64,000 bases of DNA, taken from contig JANAVB010003999.1 in assembly GCA_029216955.1 (NCBI GenBank), positions 4,962,197 to 5,026,196 of the forward strand, read 5' to 3'. This stretch comes from Iris pallida. Its lineage: Eukaryota > Streptophyta > Magnoliopsida > Asparagales > Iridaceae. Below the pieces are notes generated by a model. That model saw nothing but the letters and a program-made list of their open reading frames with translations. It had not been told where the DNA came from and made no database searches. Below, piece by piece: positions 53,269-64,000 of this stretch (position 1 is its first letter; the number at the start of each line of letters is the position of its first letter). The position numbers and the translations under genes are program-made.

Positions 53269-53683
53269 TGTTGGACTTGATATATAGAAAAAACCAAGTC
53301 AAATCTCCAAGATCCTATTCTTTGATTTTGACATTCTCTTTTGCTTATTTTTAGCATACTCTTATGCTATATAAGAGAACATCTCTCAAGTGAAAACCAC
53401 ACTCCACTCTCTCCCTCTCATTCTCTCTTGTTCAATTCAAAGCATTGTTCTTCGGTTTGTGCTCTGGGCAGAAAAGCTAAGTTCGGGGTCGCTCTTTTCG
53501 AGTTGTGTGCGACGAGGAGATACCGGTAGAGCGGGAGTTTTATCACTAGGTGCATTCGGAACAAGTCTGCACATAAACCCGAATCAACTCTTAGGGCAGT
53601 GCTTCGTGCACGACTTTTCCGGAGGCCGGTAATATTTACTTTATTTTATTTTGTTTGCAGATTTTTTGGAATAATTTTCAACA
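53269..53683 (+). repeat. 5' LTR of element F
   Basis: 415 bp, ends TGTTGGACTT and TTTTCAACA. CTATATAAG at 53367-53375 is the likely TATA box. No standard tRNA-Met primer site follows; TTGTTATCAACA near 53737 is only a weak resemblance. Confidence 0.9.
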
Positions 53684-54360
53684 ATCTAAGAGTTGAGTCA
53701 TTTATAAAATAAAATCTCTAATTGCTGCTACGAAATTTGTTATCAACATTGTTATAATCTACGGTGCTTAAATTATTGTAAGCATTAAGACTTATATGCA
53801 TTGTTATAACTTATATTAGTGTTAGCATATCTCCTATTCACTCACTAAATTTGCTATACATTGCTTACTCTTTACTATCATCAAGCAAATATTTTAACTT
53901 ACCATTAACAAGTTATTTGTTAATTTTGAATATTTGTCACATTAGTAACAATTTGTCATTTTATAAAGTGACACCTGAGACAAACATTATTGTGTTAGTA
54001 ATTTTGTCAATTCTAGTTTTTCTTTACTCAATATTTAAATTTAGGCTAAAGTAAACAATTAATTGATTTAGTAAAATTCCTTTAATTTTAAAGTTCTAAA
54101 GTAGAGATTTGTTTGGGAACAAGCCGAAAGGGCCCTTCTGTCAAAAAGACGTAAATCGTCTAAGCGACCGGTTCTTAAGAGTTCCTAGTGAACCTCCGTT
54201 TGCTGGGATTCGGCCCCTACAGCTAACCCAACCTTATCAAAACTTAAAAAACAAAATTTTAAAGGTCTATTACTAAAATTATTTAAATTGTTAAGTTTTA
54301 GCTTAATCCATCTTATTGAGTAAATATTTTATTTTATTTTATTTTCAGACCTTAGAAATC

Positions 54361-55290
54361 ATGTCTACCAAAGACGAGTCTTCGACTGCTAAGCCAGCCA
54401 AGTTTGATGGCACCCACTTCAAGAGGTGGCAGAGTCAAATGAATTTCTGGCTCACCACTTTAGGACTGATTTCAACCATTGATGGTTCCACACCCATCAT
54501 AAATGATTCTGACGACACCGAGTCTGACATAGGAATGTCCAAACCCTCCAGTACCTCCAAACCTAAAACCCCTAAGGAAATAGACTTTTACTGCTTCCAT
54601 CGAATTCTAAGCGCTTTATCTGATTCACTTTATGATATATTCCTTGAATATAAAAGCGCCAAAGAACTTTGGAATGCTTTAGAAGATGAATATGGTTGTG
54701 ATGATGCTGGAATTGAAAGATTCACCTCTTCAGCATTTAATAAGTATTTCATGGTAGATGACAAACCTATGAATGAACAAATCTATGAATTCCAAAAATT
54801 TGTGAGGCACATTCAAGCTGAAGGTACAACCTTTTCAACTGAACATAAGATAGCTTGCCTGGTAGATAAGCTCCCTCCCTCTTGGTATGATGTAAAAAAG
54901 GACCTCCATCGTACCCAAGGTGACCTTACTTTTGCCCAAGCACTGAAGCAAATTAGAGTTGAAGAACAACTTAGGCTAAGGTCTAACCCCAAGACTGAGA
55001 CTAAGGCTAAGGTAAACCTAGTAGAGTCATCCCATAGCAAACCTAAGCCTAATAATCCTCACAAACCCAAGAATAATATCTTCAAAAAGAAGAATATTGT
55101 TCAGCCTCATCACTAGAACCACCATAATCGTCAACACCAGCAACTCCAAAAACCTAAAAACTTTGGTCAGACTCAGGATCAAGGAAGATTTTGTTTTGTG
55201 TGTGGTAGAACAAACCACACGGCCATCAACTATTCCCAAAGAAAGAAGGAACCAATCAAGACTTCCTATAGGGGAAAGGCCCAGCCAAAG
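54361..55290 (+). pseudogene. Gag of element F
   Basis: Opens at ATG 54361. A copia-type gag (UBN2-like) with FDGTHFKRWQSQMNFWL, SAKELWNALEDEYG and ACLVDKLPPSW. A TAG at 55114-55116 interrupts it. The same frame goes on to a zinc knuckle CFVCGRTNHTAINY in which the final cysteine is tyrosine. Confidence 0.88.
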
Positions 55291-55760
55291 CAGAAGCCAA
55301 CATGATTCTGAATGGGTCTTCTGGTTCCTTCAGGTCTATGACTTACCAACCCTTAGTTAATATTTCTTACCATTCTGATGACTGGTGGTAGGATTCTGGA
55401 GCTAATGTTCATATTTTATTTTATCGCTCCTGTTTTTCAAACTATCAGGAATCATGTGGATGAGGCATAACCCTAGGAGATGGCTCTACGGCATAAATTG
55501 TAGGAAGAGGAAGAATAGATCTGAAGATGATATCAGGAAAAAGTCTGCCTCTTCATGATGTTCTTCATGTACCGACTGTTAGAAGAAATTTAGTTAGCGG
55601 TTCCCTTCTTGTAGCATCTGGTTTCAAGATTGTAATGGAAGCCAATAAAGTTGTATTTTCTAAGAATGAGTCCTTTGTTGGTAAAGAATTTGTAAAGGAT
55701 TTGTAAAGGATGGTCTGTTTATTCTCAGTACTGTAAATAAAATGTTGGATCCTTCTCCTA
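55291..55760 (+). pseudogene. Protease of element F
   Basis: Fragments of a copia protease: DSGANVHI preceded by a stop in a DDWW context, then LPLHDVLHVPTVRRNLVSGS. The frame shifts more than once, and no full domain can be read. Confidence 0.7.
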
Positions 55761-56803
55761 TTGTTTCTAATGTAGAATCTTTCAATGTTTGGCATGGTAG
55801 ACTAGGTCATGTGAACCTGGGTTCCCTTAGAAGGATGATGAACCTAAATCTTATTCCCAAGTCTCCTGTAGATAATAAAGACAAGTGTGAGATTTGTGTT
55901 CAAGCCAAACATTCTAGACTACCATTCAAATCCGTAGAAAAGAATTCTGATCTTCTAGAACTAGTTCATAGTGATGTTTGTGATTCAAATAGGATTTTGA
56001 CTCGATGCGGTAGGAAATACGTTGTCACATTTATAGATGATTGTTCAAAGTATTGCTATACCTACCTTCTCAAAACCAAAGATGAAGTTCTAGATAGATT
56101 CAAGGTTTACAAATCAGAAGCTGAAAACCAATTAGAGAAAAGGATTAAGATCCTTAGATCTGATCGTGGCGGAGAGTATACCTCAAACAAAATGACTAAC
56201 TTTTGTGAAGAACACGAAATAATTCATTAGGTGACTGCTCCTTATTCACCACAGTCCAACGGAGTTACGAAAGGAAGAATCGTACTCTGTTAGACATGGT
56301 GAATGCCATGCTTCTCAGCTCAGGTGCTCCTAATAATCTGTGGGGAGAAGCCTTATTGACAGCCTGCTACATCCTGAATAGGATTTCTAGTAAATCTAAG
56401 GATAAGACTCCATATGAATTATGGAAAGGTAGAACTCCTAGATTCCATTACCTCAAAGTTTGGGGATGTCTAGCAAAAGTTGGAATCCCTGAACCAAAAA
56501 AAAAGAAAGATTAGACCCAAGACCGTAGATGGTGTATTCATAGGATATGCCTTAGATAGCAATGCCAATAGATTTCTAGTGACTAATTCTGAAGTAAATG
56601 AAATCTCTAACAATACCATTATAGAAGCTAGAGATGCAGTTTACTTTGAGAATATATTCCCTTTTAAGGATAGAATTTCTTCCAACCCCTCAAGTTTTTC
56701 CCTAACTCCTTCTACAAGTTCCCATTGCCATTCATCAAGCTCACAACCTGAACAAGACTTAAACCTAGAAGAAGTAAAAGAGGAAGGATTGAAAGGAATT
56801 TAG
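55742..56803 (+). pseudogene. Integrase of element F
   Basis: The zinc module is WHGRLGHVN...CEICVQAKH. The core has HSDVCDSN (D), then FIDDCSKY and SDRGGEYTS (D). A TAG follows at 56228-56230, and a frameshift in the SPQSNGV region disturbs the catalytic glutamate segment. Later pieces (LLSSGAPNNLWGEALLTACY, DKTPYELWKGR, VFIGYALDSN) are spread over two frames. Confidence 0.87.
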
Positions 56804-56879
56804 GGGAAGGCTTCTTCACTTATTTGATAGAGGGTGATCCCTCAACTTACGAAGAAGAATATTTTTTTCTGATGCTCCT

Positions 56880-58000
56880 TTCTGGAAAGAAGCCATAAAC
56901 AATGAGTATAACTCTATTATGGAAAATAATACTTGGTTTCTTACAGATCTACCTTTAGGTAGTAAACCCATAGGTTGCAAGTGGATCTTCAAAAAGAAAC
57001 TCAGAGATGACGGTATTATAGAGAAATACAAAGCTAGATTAGTAGCCAAGGGTTTCACTCAGAAAAAGGGATTAGATTATTTTGATACCTATTATCCTGT
57101 AGCTAGGATTACTTCTATTAGAACCCTTCTAGACTTAGCATCCATTCATAACATGCTGATCCATCAAATGGATGTAAAGACAACATTTTTGAATGAAGAT
57201 CTAGAAGAAGAGATCTACATGGAGCAACATGAAGATTTTATTGCTAAAGGTCAAGAAAAGAAAGTTTGCAGATTAGTAAAATTACTTTATGGCCTAAAGC
57301 AAGCTCCCAAGCAATGGCACAACAAATTTGATAAAGTGATTATAGAACATGGTTTCTTACCAAATGAGTATGACAAATGTATATACTCTAAAAATTCTGG
57401 TAAAAGTTGCGTCATTTTATGCTTGTATGTTGATGATATCCTTATTCTAGGATCTTCACTGGAACTGATAAATAACACTAAGAATTATTTATCTAACCAG
57501 TTTGATAAGAAAGACCTAGGGAAAGCCAACTTGATCCTAAGAATGCAAGTGTCCAAATACAAAGAGGGCTATACTCTATCTTTAGCACATTCAATTGAGA
57601 AAATGCTAAGAAAGTTTGAGTATTTTGACAAAAAACCTGCCCTTACTCCTTATGACCGTAATGTTGGCCTCAAGAAGAATGAAGGATCACCTATAGAACA
57701 ACATAGATATTCACATATGATAGGGTCCCTTATGTACATATCAAATAGAACCAGATCCGATATTGCATTTGCTATTGGGAGACTTAGTAGATATACCGGA
57801 AACCCAAATCAGTCACATTGGACTGTATTGGATAGAGTATTTAGATATCTTAGAGGTACTCTAGATTATAAACTTTATTATTCTAGACACCCTGATATTA
57901 TAGAAGGTTATTCAGATGCAAACTGGGTAACTGATTCACATGATATAAAATCCACTACTGGATATGTTTTTACTCTAGGAGGAGCAGCAATCTCCTAGAG
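56880..58000 (+). pseudogene. Reverse transcriptase and start of RNase H of element F
   Basis: Copia RT with GCKWIFKKKLRDDG, ARLVAKGFTQKKGLDYFDT, LLYGLKQAPKQWHNKFD and an intact LYVDDILIL motif. It continues into GSLMYISNRTRSDIAFAIG and RNase H (GYSDANWVTD, STTGYVFTLGGAAIS). A TAG at 57996-57998 stands where tryptophan is normal (G-to-A). Confidence 0.92.
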
Positions 58001-58360
58001 ATTATGCAAACAAACTATCATAGCTAGAAGTACAATGGACTCTGAAATGATAGATCTTGATACTACTTGTACAGAAGCCGAATGGCTTAGAAATCTAATT
58101 ATGCATATACCTGTTTATCATATTTCTGTTTCTGCAATTTCTATCAATTGTGATAATAAATATGTTATTGAACTACTAAAGCATGATTCTGCGAATGCTA
58201 AGATGAACAGGTACCTGCAGCTGCGCTTCAAGTCTATAAAGAGCCTTTGGGCAAATATGTGGTTCTTGACTATATAAAGTCAAAAAAGAACCTTGCAGAC
58301 CACTTGACGAAGGGTCTGTCTAGGACATTGATCCTAGAATTATCGAGGGGGATGGGGTTA
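58001..58360 (+). pseudogene. RNase H end of element F
   Basis: STMDSEMIDLDTTCTEAEWL and the later DHLTKGLS and SRGMGL motifs, across a frame break near 58275, mark the end of the polyprotein. Confidence 0.8.
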
Positions 58361-58997
58361 AGCCCATAATTTAGTCACCAACAGTGGCAACCCAACCGAG
58401 TTTGACTGGAGATCCCAAGAAGTCGGTTCAATGGGTAGGAACAAACTGGACTAGGTGACTAATATGGAACACTGACCTTGAGATTAAATTCTCTTTAAAA
58501 TAAAATCCCAGGAGGCTGTACATATGTACATTGATACCTCATCCCTATGGTGACAGTGTTCCGGTGTGATATGGTTAGGATGAGTTTTAACTCTTAATAA
58601 GTCCAAGCTTGATATACAGGGTTGATTCCTATCACCAACCCATGAGGACTTACCTATATGAGAGGTCGTGAAGGCCGCGACTATGGGACAGGGCGATCCT
58701 AGACAACTCTCATGAATATGGAATAAGTGCGCATGGCCAATCAAAAGCGCCAACCGATAGACCCAAGAACCTCTAGCGTACTATGTGTGCTATTTTCTGA
58801 ATCTGGTTCGAGAAGTCTGATTCAAGGCATAGTCCATCAAGTACTTCTTCAGATTAAGACAATAGTCACTAAGTGAGATTCAAGGCTGTAGTCCATCTCA
58901 TCTATGCATAGTATATATATTTGCCCAGAAATTCCTTCCAATCCTTTTTTTTATTTGTTACTTGTGTTTTGAACTTGGTTTTTTTGGGGGGAGGGGA
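58361..58997 (+). other. 3' untranslated region and polypurine tract of element F
   Basis: No ORF of note on either strand. GGGGGGAGGGGA (58986-58997) directly abuts the 3' LTR and is the polypurine tract. Confidence 0.8.
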
Positions 58998-59411
58998 TGT
59001 TGGACTTGGTATATGGAAAAAACCAAGTCAAATCTCCAAGATCCTATTCTTTGGTTTTGACATTCTCTTTTGTCTATTTTTAGCATACTCTTATGCTATA
59101 TAAGAGAACATCTCTCAAGTGAAAACCACACTCCACTCTCTCACTCTCATTCTCTCTTGTTCAATTCAAAGCATTGTTCTTCGGTTTGTGCTCTGGACAG
59201 AAAAGCTAAGTTCGGGGTCGCTCTTTTCGAGTTGTGTGCGACGAGAAGATACTGGTAGAGCGGGAGTTTTACCACTAGGAGCATTCGGAATAAGTCTGCA
59301 CATAGACTTGAATCAACTCTTAGGGCGTGCTTCGTGCGCGACTTTTCCGGAGGCCGCTGACATTTACTTTATTTTATTTTGTTTGCAGATTTTTTGGAAT
59401 AATTTTCAACT
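58998..59411 (+). repeat. 3' LTR of element F
   Basis: 414 bp, about 95% identical by eye to 53269-53683. Its last base is T where the 5' copy has A. Interrupted host sequence (GTTCGGTATCGG) resumes beyond. Confidence 0.9.
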
Positions 59412-59617
59412 ATTTTTGTTCGGTATCGGTATTTTACAAATTAACATTTGATCAATCAATACACTTAATATTTTAGAACCTCTTAATCTATAATATTTTT
59501 TTAACTTTTTTGGAAGCATTAAATTTTAAAGCCAAGCCTCTATCAACCAAACAATTAATCAAAATTATGAGAACAATATGTAGCAAGTCGCAAACAACTA
59601 AAAATGAGCTTAAAAGA
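59412..59617. other. Host sequence between elements F and E, no gene seen
   Basis: AT-rich; begins with the right half of the CGGTAT-rich stretch that F split. Confidence 0.6.
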
Positions 59618-59871
59618 TGTCACTTGCCATTCCCGAAATACGTATTCTAAATACATGTACTGCTGGAATGTATTTATTTAATATTTATCATGTATTGTTC
59701 GGTATTTAAATCCCTCTAATTTTACGTTAATTAATTTTCTGCAATTTTATTTCTGCATTTTACTTTCTGCTTTTATACTCTACTTTAGCTTTGTTTTGGG
59801 TTCGACTTGGATTGGTATAATTATGTTGGTTCAACATGAACCTAACTCCCCACCTACCACCACTCCTTCAT

Positions 59872-59879
59872 TTAAAAGC
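59872..59879 (+). promoter_or_regulatory. Possible TATA box of element E
   Basis: TTTAAAAG followed by a long pyrimidine tract (59890-59945), the layout of a plant retrotransposon promoter. Confidence 0.35.
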
Positions 59880-60284
59880 CTCATCCCCTTTCTCTCTCTT
59901 CATTATTTCCTCTCATTACTCTTCTTCTTCCTCATAACTCCCCCACCAACCTAAGAGGACTAGGCAAGTGCCAACTTGCTTCTTGATGGAGTCCCATTTT
60001 TGTTGTTCCATTGTCTTCCTCTCAAGATTCTTAGATACTTCAGTACTTAGCATTTTTAATTCCCATGGCTCATTTCATGTAGATCTAAGTTTAATTCATT
60101 TTCAGAATTTTTAGGTTTTGATCTAGTAACTTTGTTATTTTTCAAGTTTTGATGGTTTTATGTTGTAGGAAATTTGATTCTACCCAATTTTGACTATTGG
60201 AAGTCCTTATTTTGAGTAATTTATGGTCTTTTTGGTTCATGGGTTTTTCATGGCCATTAGAGGCTGGTTGGAGAAGATGAGCAG

Positions 60285-60965
60285 TACATGCTGTCCTAGC
60301 GCATGCTGTTTGCTGGCAAAAAGTTGTTGCCATGCTGTTTGCTGGCGCATGCTGTTTGCTGGCGCATGCTGTCCTGGCGTATGCTGTTTTTCGTGGCGCA
60401 TGCTGTTTGCTGACAAAAAGCTGTTGCCATGCTGTTTCTGGCGCATGCTGTTTTCCTGGCGCATGTTGTTTCTGGCGCATGCTGTTTTCGGGCGCATGCT
60501 GTTTCTGGTACATGCTGTTTCCTGGCGCATGCTGTTTCTGGCGCATGCTGTTTCCTGGCGCATGCTGTTTCTGGCGCATGCTATTTCTGGCGCAAGCTGT
60601 TTTCCTGGCGTATGCTGTTTCTGGCGCATGCTATTTTCTGGCGCATGCTGTTTCTGGCGTATGCTGTTTTCCTGGCGCATGCTGTTTCTGGCGCATGCTG
60701 TTTTCGGACGCATGTTGTTTCTGGCGCATGCTGTTTCCTGACGCATGCTGTTTCTGGCGCATGCTGTTTTCGGGCGCATACTGTTTCTGGCGCATGCTGT
60801 TTCCTGGCGCATGCTGTTTCCTAGCGTATGCTGTTTCTGGCGCATGTTGTTTCTGGTGCATACTATTTTCTGGTGCATGCTGTTTCCTGGCGCATGCTGT
60901 TTTCTGGCGCATGCTGTTTTCCGTGGCCGTATGACACTTCCTGGCCGCATGAGATCCTGACCGCA
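60285..60965. repeat. GGCGCATGCTGTTTC tandem array in element E
   Basis: Roughly thirty-five units of 16-18 bp, mostly CTGGCGCATGCTGTTT with TC, TCC or TTCC endings that often alternate, giving a 33-35 bp dimer pattern. The open frames across it (Ala/Cys/Phe-rich one way, Arg/Gln/His-rich the other) follow from the repeat and are not credible genes. It lies downstream of the putative promoter, so it would be transcribed and supply many upstream AUGs. Confidence 0.93.
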
Positions 60966-62563
60966 TATGCATTCTCTGCCGCATGAACTTCTATAATTTT
61001 TCGGCCGCATGAACTCTAGCCCATGATGCATTTTGACTGATTCTTGTCCCAAATTAACATTGATTGATATTGATTATGACCTTGACTAATAATTGATCAT
61101 GCGTTCCTAGTTAGAACTAAGAGACTGGCTAGTCGTCTTATTGAATTGAATGAATGAGACACGTTCATATTAATTATGAACTATTGTAATCGATTGGCCG
61201 ATCCCGAATATTGGCATACAGGTATATGCAGGCTTCAATTTATTTATTTCTCTACAAAAGCAGCATATGTACTTTATGGTCAAGGCATGATTATTTCGTG
61301 GCTAGTTTTGATTGTTGCATTACGCTATGTAAGACCTACAACCTAATCGCACGGGTATCGTTGTAGAGATGTGCATATCGTATCCCGTACGAAAGTACTC
61401 ATTCTGAATGACCATGATCCACGGCATGGGATTTCACTCAACATAGAGGCTATTAAGTTAAATAAAATGATGATTGCATGGAGAGAACGGATTCCCGAGT
61501 TCTTACATGGCAGCCCTCTTTGGGACTATTAAGTGCCCGACAGGCCGGCTGGTTCCCACAGATACTGCAATCTGCCACACGGGCAGGAAGCGGTATCTGC
61601 TTATATTATTTAATTGTACATGGTATACTAACGACGGGCGTCCCGCTGGGACTCGTCTAAATACATGATTGGCACAATTGATTGATTGGATAGACTAGCC
61701 TTGCTTGCACATAGTAAGAACTGAGGAATCCTTTATCGCATAATTCCAAGATAACTTGGAACCCATAATAGCAAACCGTAGTAGTTGCATGGCCGTTTAA
61801 ATTGATTTGGTTTTGTACTGTACCTACTTTGTTGACTAACTGAGATGATCAGAGTGTCGAGACATGACGGGCCAACTTCTGTCCTTGTTTGGTTGGGAGG
61901 TTGGTTCGAAGTGTCGTGACGTTATGTGAATTCCAGTAGCAAGCAGAGATCTATTATTATATTATCTTAGTTACTGGTTTAAATTTCTCATATCGTGCTT
62001 CCTTGCGGTACTTGCTATTAGAGGTTTAACCTCTCTGGTTTTGCATGGCCAGATTTAGAGCCGGTTTTCGAGGACTCAGCTTACTTCCACCTCCAAGATG
62101 GTCAATACTAGAGGGATGATCGCAGGAGGACTCGAGTGGGTTCCTTACTTCCCCGCTCATTTTGTTACTTACTTTATATTTTGTCGTTCGGCACCGACAT
62201 ATTAGTCGGATTGTCTTGTACTTACTTTCACATAATTGTAATTAAGTCAGACTGTAGCTGATAACAATTGTGTATACTTTGCTCCATCATCTGGCTATGT
62301 TTTGTAAAGCCAAATATCAAGAACATTTTGACTGAGCGTTTGGGACGCCTTACTGCTTTATCTTACATGTTCTCTATTTTTATTTCGTGTTTGAATGATT
62401 GAGACAATAGATGTGAATTGACCATAGTGTGACTTTTATGTAGTATGCACCCCCTCGTCTTTTAGACAACATTGATCGTATTATACGGTATTCATCTACC
62501 CGTAATACGTAGCTGGCTGAGTCATTCTCCCGCTCTCCAGTATTCTGGTTCTGGGATGTGACA
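60966..62563 (+). other. Rest of the E LTR, no gene seen
   Basis: Mixed-composition LTR sequence without coding signals. Short open frames near 61474-61668 have no recognisable features. Confidence 0.5.
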
Positions 62564-62876
62564 AGGTTTTAGTGGTAGCCCATGCAGGTCTGATTTCAGA
62601 CTTGTGGGGTGTTTTGATTTATAGGATGTCTCAATCACACATGTTCCCCCTTGATCTCATGATTCGTCATTCTCAACCCTAGCTTGACATTCCCGTATCC
62701 TTCGGCTTTATTGATCTTTTCTGTCCGGTCGTTTGATTGTTCACTTGTCCCTTTTTAGGGGCACTTCGTCCGCATCTATCAGAGCTGAACCACAGCAACA
62801 AGGGTAACATGGACAACCTGACCAGGTTGGTCAGCAACAAGGGCCAGTACTACCCCAAGAGGCTATTCAAGAAGAA
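62564..62876 (+). other. Leader of element E with degenerate primer site
   Basis: TGGTAGCCCATGCAGG at about 62574 stands where TGGTATCAGAGC would be expected and shares only its first five bases. A gag-frame stretch upstream of 62877 (QPDQVGQQQGPVLPQEAI) is cut by a TAA near 62806, probably from CAA. Confidence 0.5.
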
Positions 62877-63836
62877 GTGATAGTGGAAGCAGCAGCTGGA
62901 TCGCAGTATCCGGAGGTTCCACCACCACCAACAGTTCCACCTACCCCCGTGGAAGTGGACACACCGGCCCTTCTGGAGATCATGAAAGGGATGATGGCTA
63001 CTCAGCAACACCAGATATTAGCCCAGCAGCGCATGCATGCTCAGTTGCAGGAGCTGAACATACTACTCAACCAAGGGTTGCAGACAGCTTTCGAAAGAGG
63101 GGCAAGGCCAGATTCAGGAGCATCAGCCAGGTTTTGCAAGTACAACCCCCGCCGTTTTGAGGGCACGGAGGATGCCATCTCAGCAGATGCATGGTTTAAG
63201 GATATTGATGCCATTTTGGCAGCCGCTAAGGTGCCGGCAGAAGAACGTGTGGATCAGGTGAAGTTGTTACTTCATGATCTCGTACGAGATTGGTGGGAAT
63301 CAGAGGAAGTAGGCATCAGACGTCCTGTTGCTTGGAACAATTTTACTGTAAGGTTCAAGACGAAGTACTATGGAGTTGTGGCACAGTTTGAGCTACAACA
63401 AAAGTTTATCAACCTCAAGCAGGCCGACAAGACGGTAGATGCTTATGCAGCGGAGTTCTGCGGATTGAGCAGGTTCGTCCCAGAGATGGTAGCAACGGAG
63501 AGCCAGAGGGCTATGAGGTTCCAGCAAGGGTTTCATCTTGAGCTCTTACAATTGATAGAGGGACACAATTACCAGACTTTCGACGAAGTATTGACGGCAA
63601 CCCGAAGGCATGAGATCACCATTCAGAGGATCACGGCAAGGACTGGAGGTCAGAAGAGATCCTACAGTCAGATTAAAGGAGGAGGGGGAGCAGCGCCCCG
63701 AACAACAGCACCATCCCTTGGTATTTGTATTCACGACGTAGCAATACGAGGGCCAGCACCACCACCAAGGCAGCAGCAACATCAACAGAGGAAGAACCAG
63801 CAACCCCCGGCGAGCTGCACTTATTGTGGGAAGTAG
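62877..63836 (+). pseudogene. Gag of element E
   Basis: No certain ATG begins this frame; it is entered from the leader and opens with GTG after the stop upstream. A proline-rich N-terminus precedes the gag core (FCKYNPRRFEGTEDAISADA, LLLHDLVRDWWESEE, VDAYAAEFCGLSRFVPE). A basic, glutamine-rich stretch leads to the first zinc knuckle, which starts CTYCGK and is cut by TAG 63834-63836. Confidence 0.87.
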
Positions 63837-64000
63837 GGCACACTAGAGATGTGTGTCGGACATTGAACGGATAGTGTTTGATATGTGGAAGCCCAGATCA
63901 ACGGGTTACCACCTGTCCCATGAATTCGAGGACAGGAGGACCAGTGCAACAATTTCCTGCTCTGCCAGCACCAGGGGCAGGCCAGTATCGAGGACCAGCG
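63837..64000 (+). pseudogene. Zinc-knuckle end of element E gag, frameshifted
   Basis: In a neighbouring frame the first knuckle continues as GHTRDVC and a second reads CLICGSPDQRVTTCP, with Q where histidine is expected and a TAG just before it. The window then ends. Confidence 0.65.

Larger units (their letters stand above)
53269..59411 (+). mobile_element. Element F: Ty1/copia retrotransposon
   Basis: A 6.1 kb element with LTRs 53269-53683 and 58998-59411 and a probable target duplication (GTTTT left, ATTTT right, one mismatch). Coding order is gag, protease, integrase, RT, RNase H, which is the copia order. Clade is uncertain (Tork-like by overall appearance). LTRs differ by about 5% by eye. 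Frameshifts and stops occur in most domains. Confidence 0.92.
59618..62563 (+). repeat. Probable 5' LTR of element E
   Basis: The start TGTCACTTGCC and end GGGATGTGACA form the TGTCAC/GTGACA terminal inverted repeat common to chromovirus LTRs (compare element B). It contains a TTTAAAAG box, a CT-rich initiator region and the GCGCATG array. Only one copy is visible. Confidence 0.6.
59618..64000 (+). mobile_element. Element E: Ty3/gypsy element, 5' part only
   Basis: A probable 5' LTR (59618-62563) bounded by TGTCAC and GTGACA is followed by a leader and a gag frame reaching the window end. Gag style is that of chromoviruses. The other LTR and pol are outside, so extent and LTR boundaries are unconfirmed. 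Confidence 0.7.

Noticed and set aside
60285..60965. CRISPR-like array
   Set aside because: Units are contiguous 16-18 bp tandem repeats with no unique spacers, and the context is a plant retrotransposon LTR.
60223..61052. Long frames rich in Ala/Cys/Phe (plus) or Arg/Gln/His (minus)
   Set aside because: They come from the GGCGCATGCTGTTTC array; several frames are open at once and unit length changes scramble the frame.

Overview
This 64 kb window is repeat-rich nuclear DNA from a flowering plant, most likely one with a large genome; I cannot name the species. Nearly everything is LTR retrotransposon sequence of lineages confined to or typical of plants (Ty3/gypsy Tat elements with a second RNase H, Ty3/gypsy chromoviruses with chromodomains, one Ty1/copia element). 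I find no convincing host protein gene, tRNA, rRNA or CRISPR array.

Layout. Element C, a Tekay/Del-like chromovirus on the + strand with a ~5.3 kb LTR, fills 1-50195 and is split by two insertions. Into the start of its gag region went element B, a second chromovirus (2602-24424, - strand, target duplication CCAAA). B's 3' LTR was in turn hit by element A, a Tat-lineage element (4190-17752, - strand, target duplication TTCCC). Into C's protease/RT junction went element D, another Tat-lineage element (25933-41728, - strand, target duplication ACGGC). After C comes ~3 kb of AT-rich DNA with a Tourist-like MITE (51196-51747), then copia element F (53269-59411), then chromovirus-like element E, whose 5' LTR starts at 59618 and whose gag runs off the window end. 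LTR divergence judged by eye (A ~1.8%, B ~3%, D and F ~5-6%, C several per cent) agrees with the nesting order.

How the parts work together. Each element carries gag (capsid-like), protease, reverse transcriptase, RNase H and integrase, with primer sites and polypurine tracts placed for LTR replication. All are damaged, mostly by TGG, CAG, CAA and CGA codons turned into stops, as expected from deamination of methylated cytosine. A is the least damaged: one frame of about 2,950 codons (leader ORF1, gag, pol) is interrupted only by five nonsense codons.

The most interesting material lies between pol and the 3' LTR of the two Tat elements. Both carry antisense transcription units with their own TATA boxes. 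In D this is a three-exon gene with a plant-mobile-domain-like part and a coiled-coil tail. Just beyond it, in both A and D, sits a family of stem-loops with a conserved 20-nt loop and different but complementary stems, a covariation pattern I have not seen described. Both Tat elements are also strewn with element-specific short motifs (GCGCATG in D, GCGTGA/CACGC in A), and D's motif reappears as a long array inside the LTR of element E.
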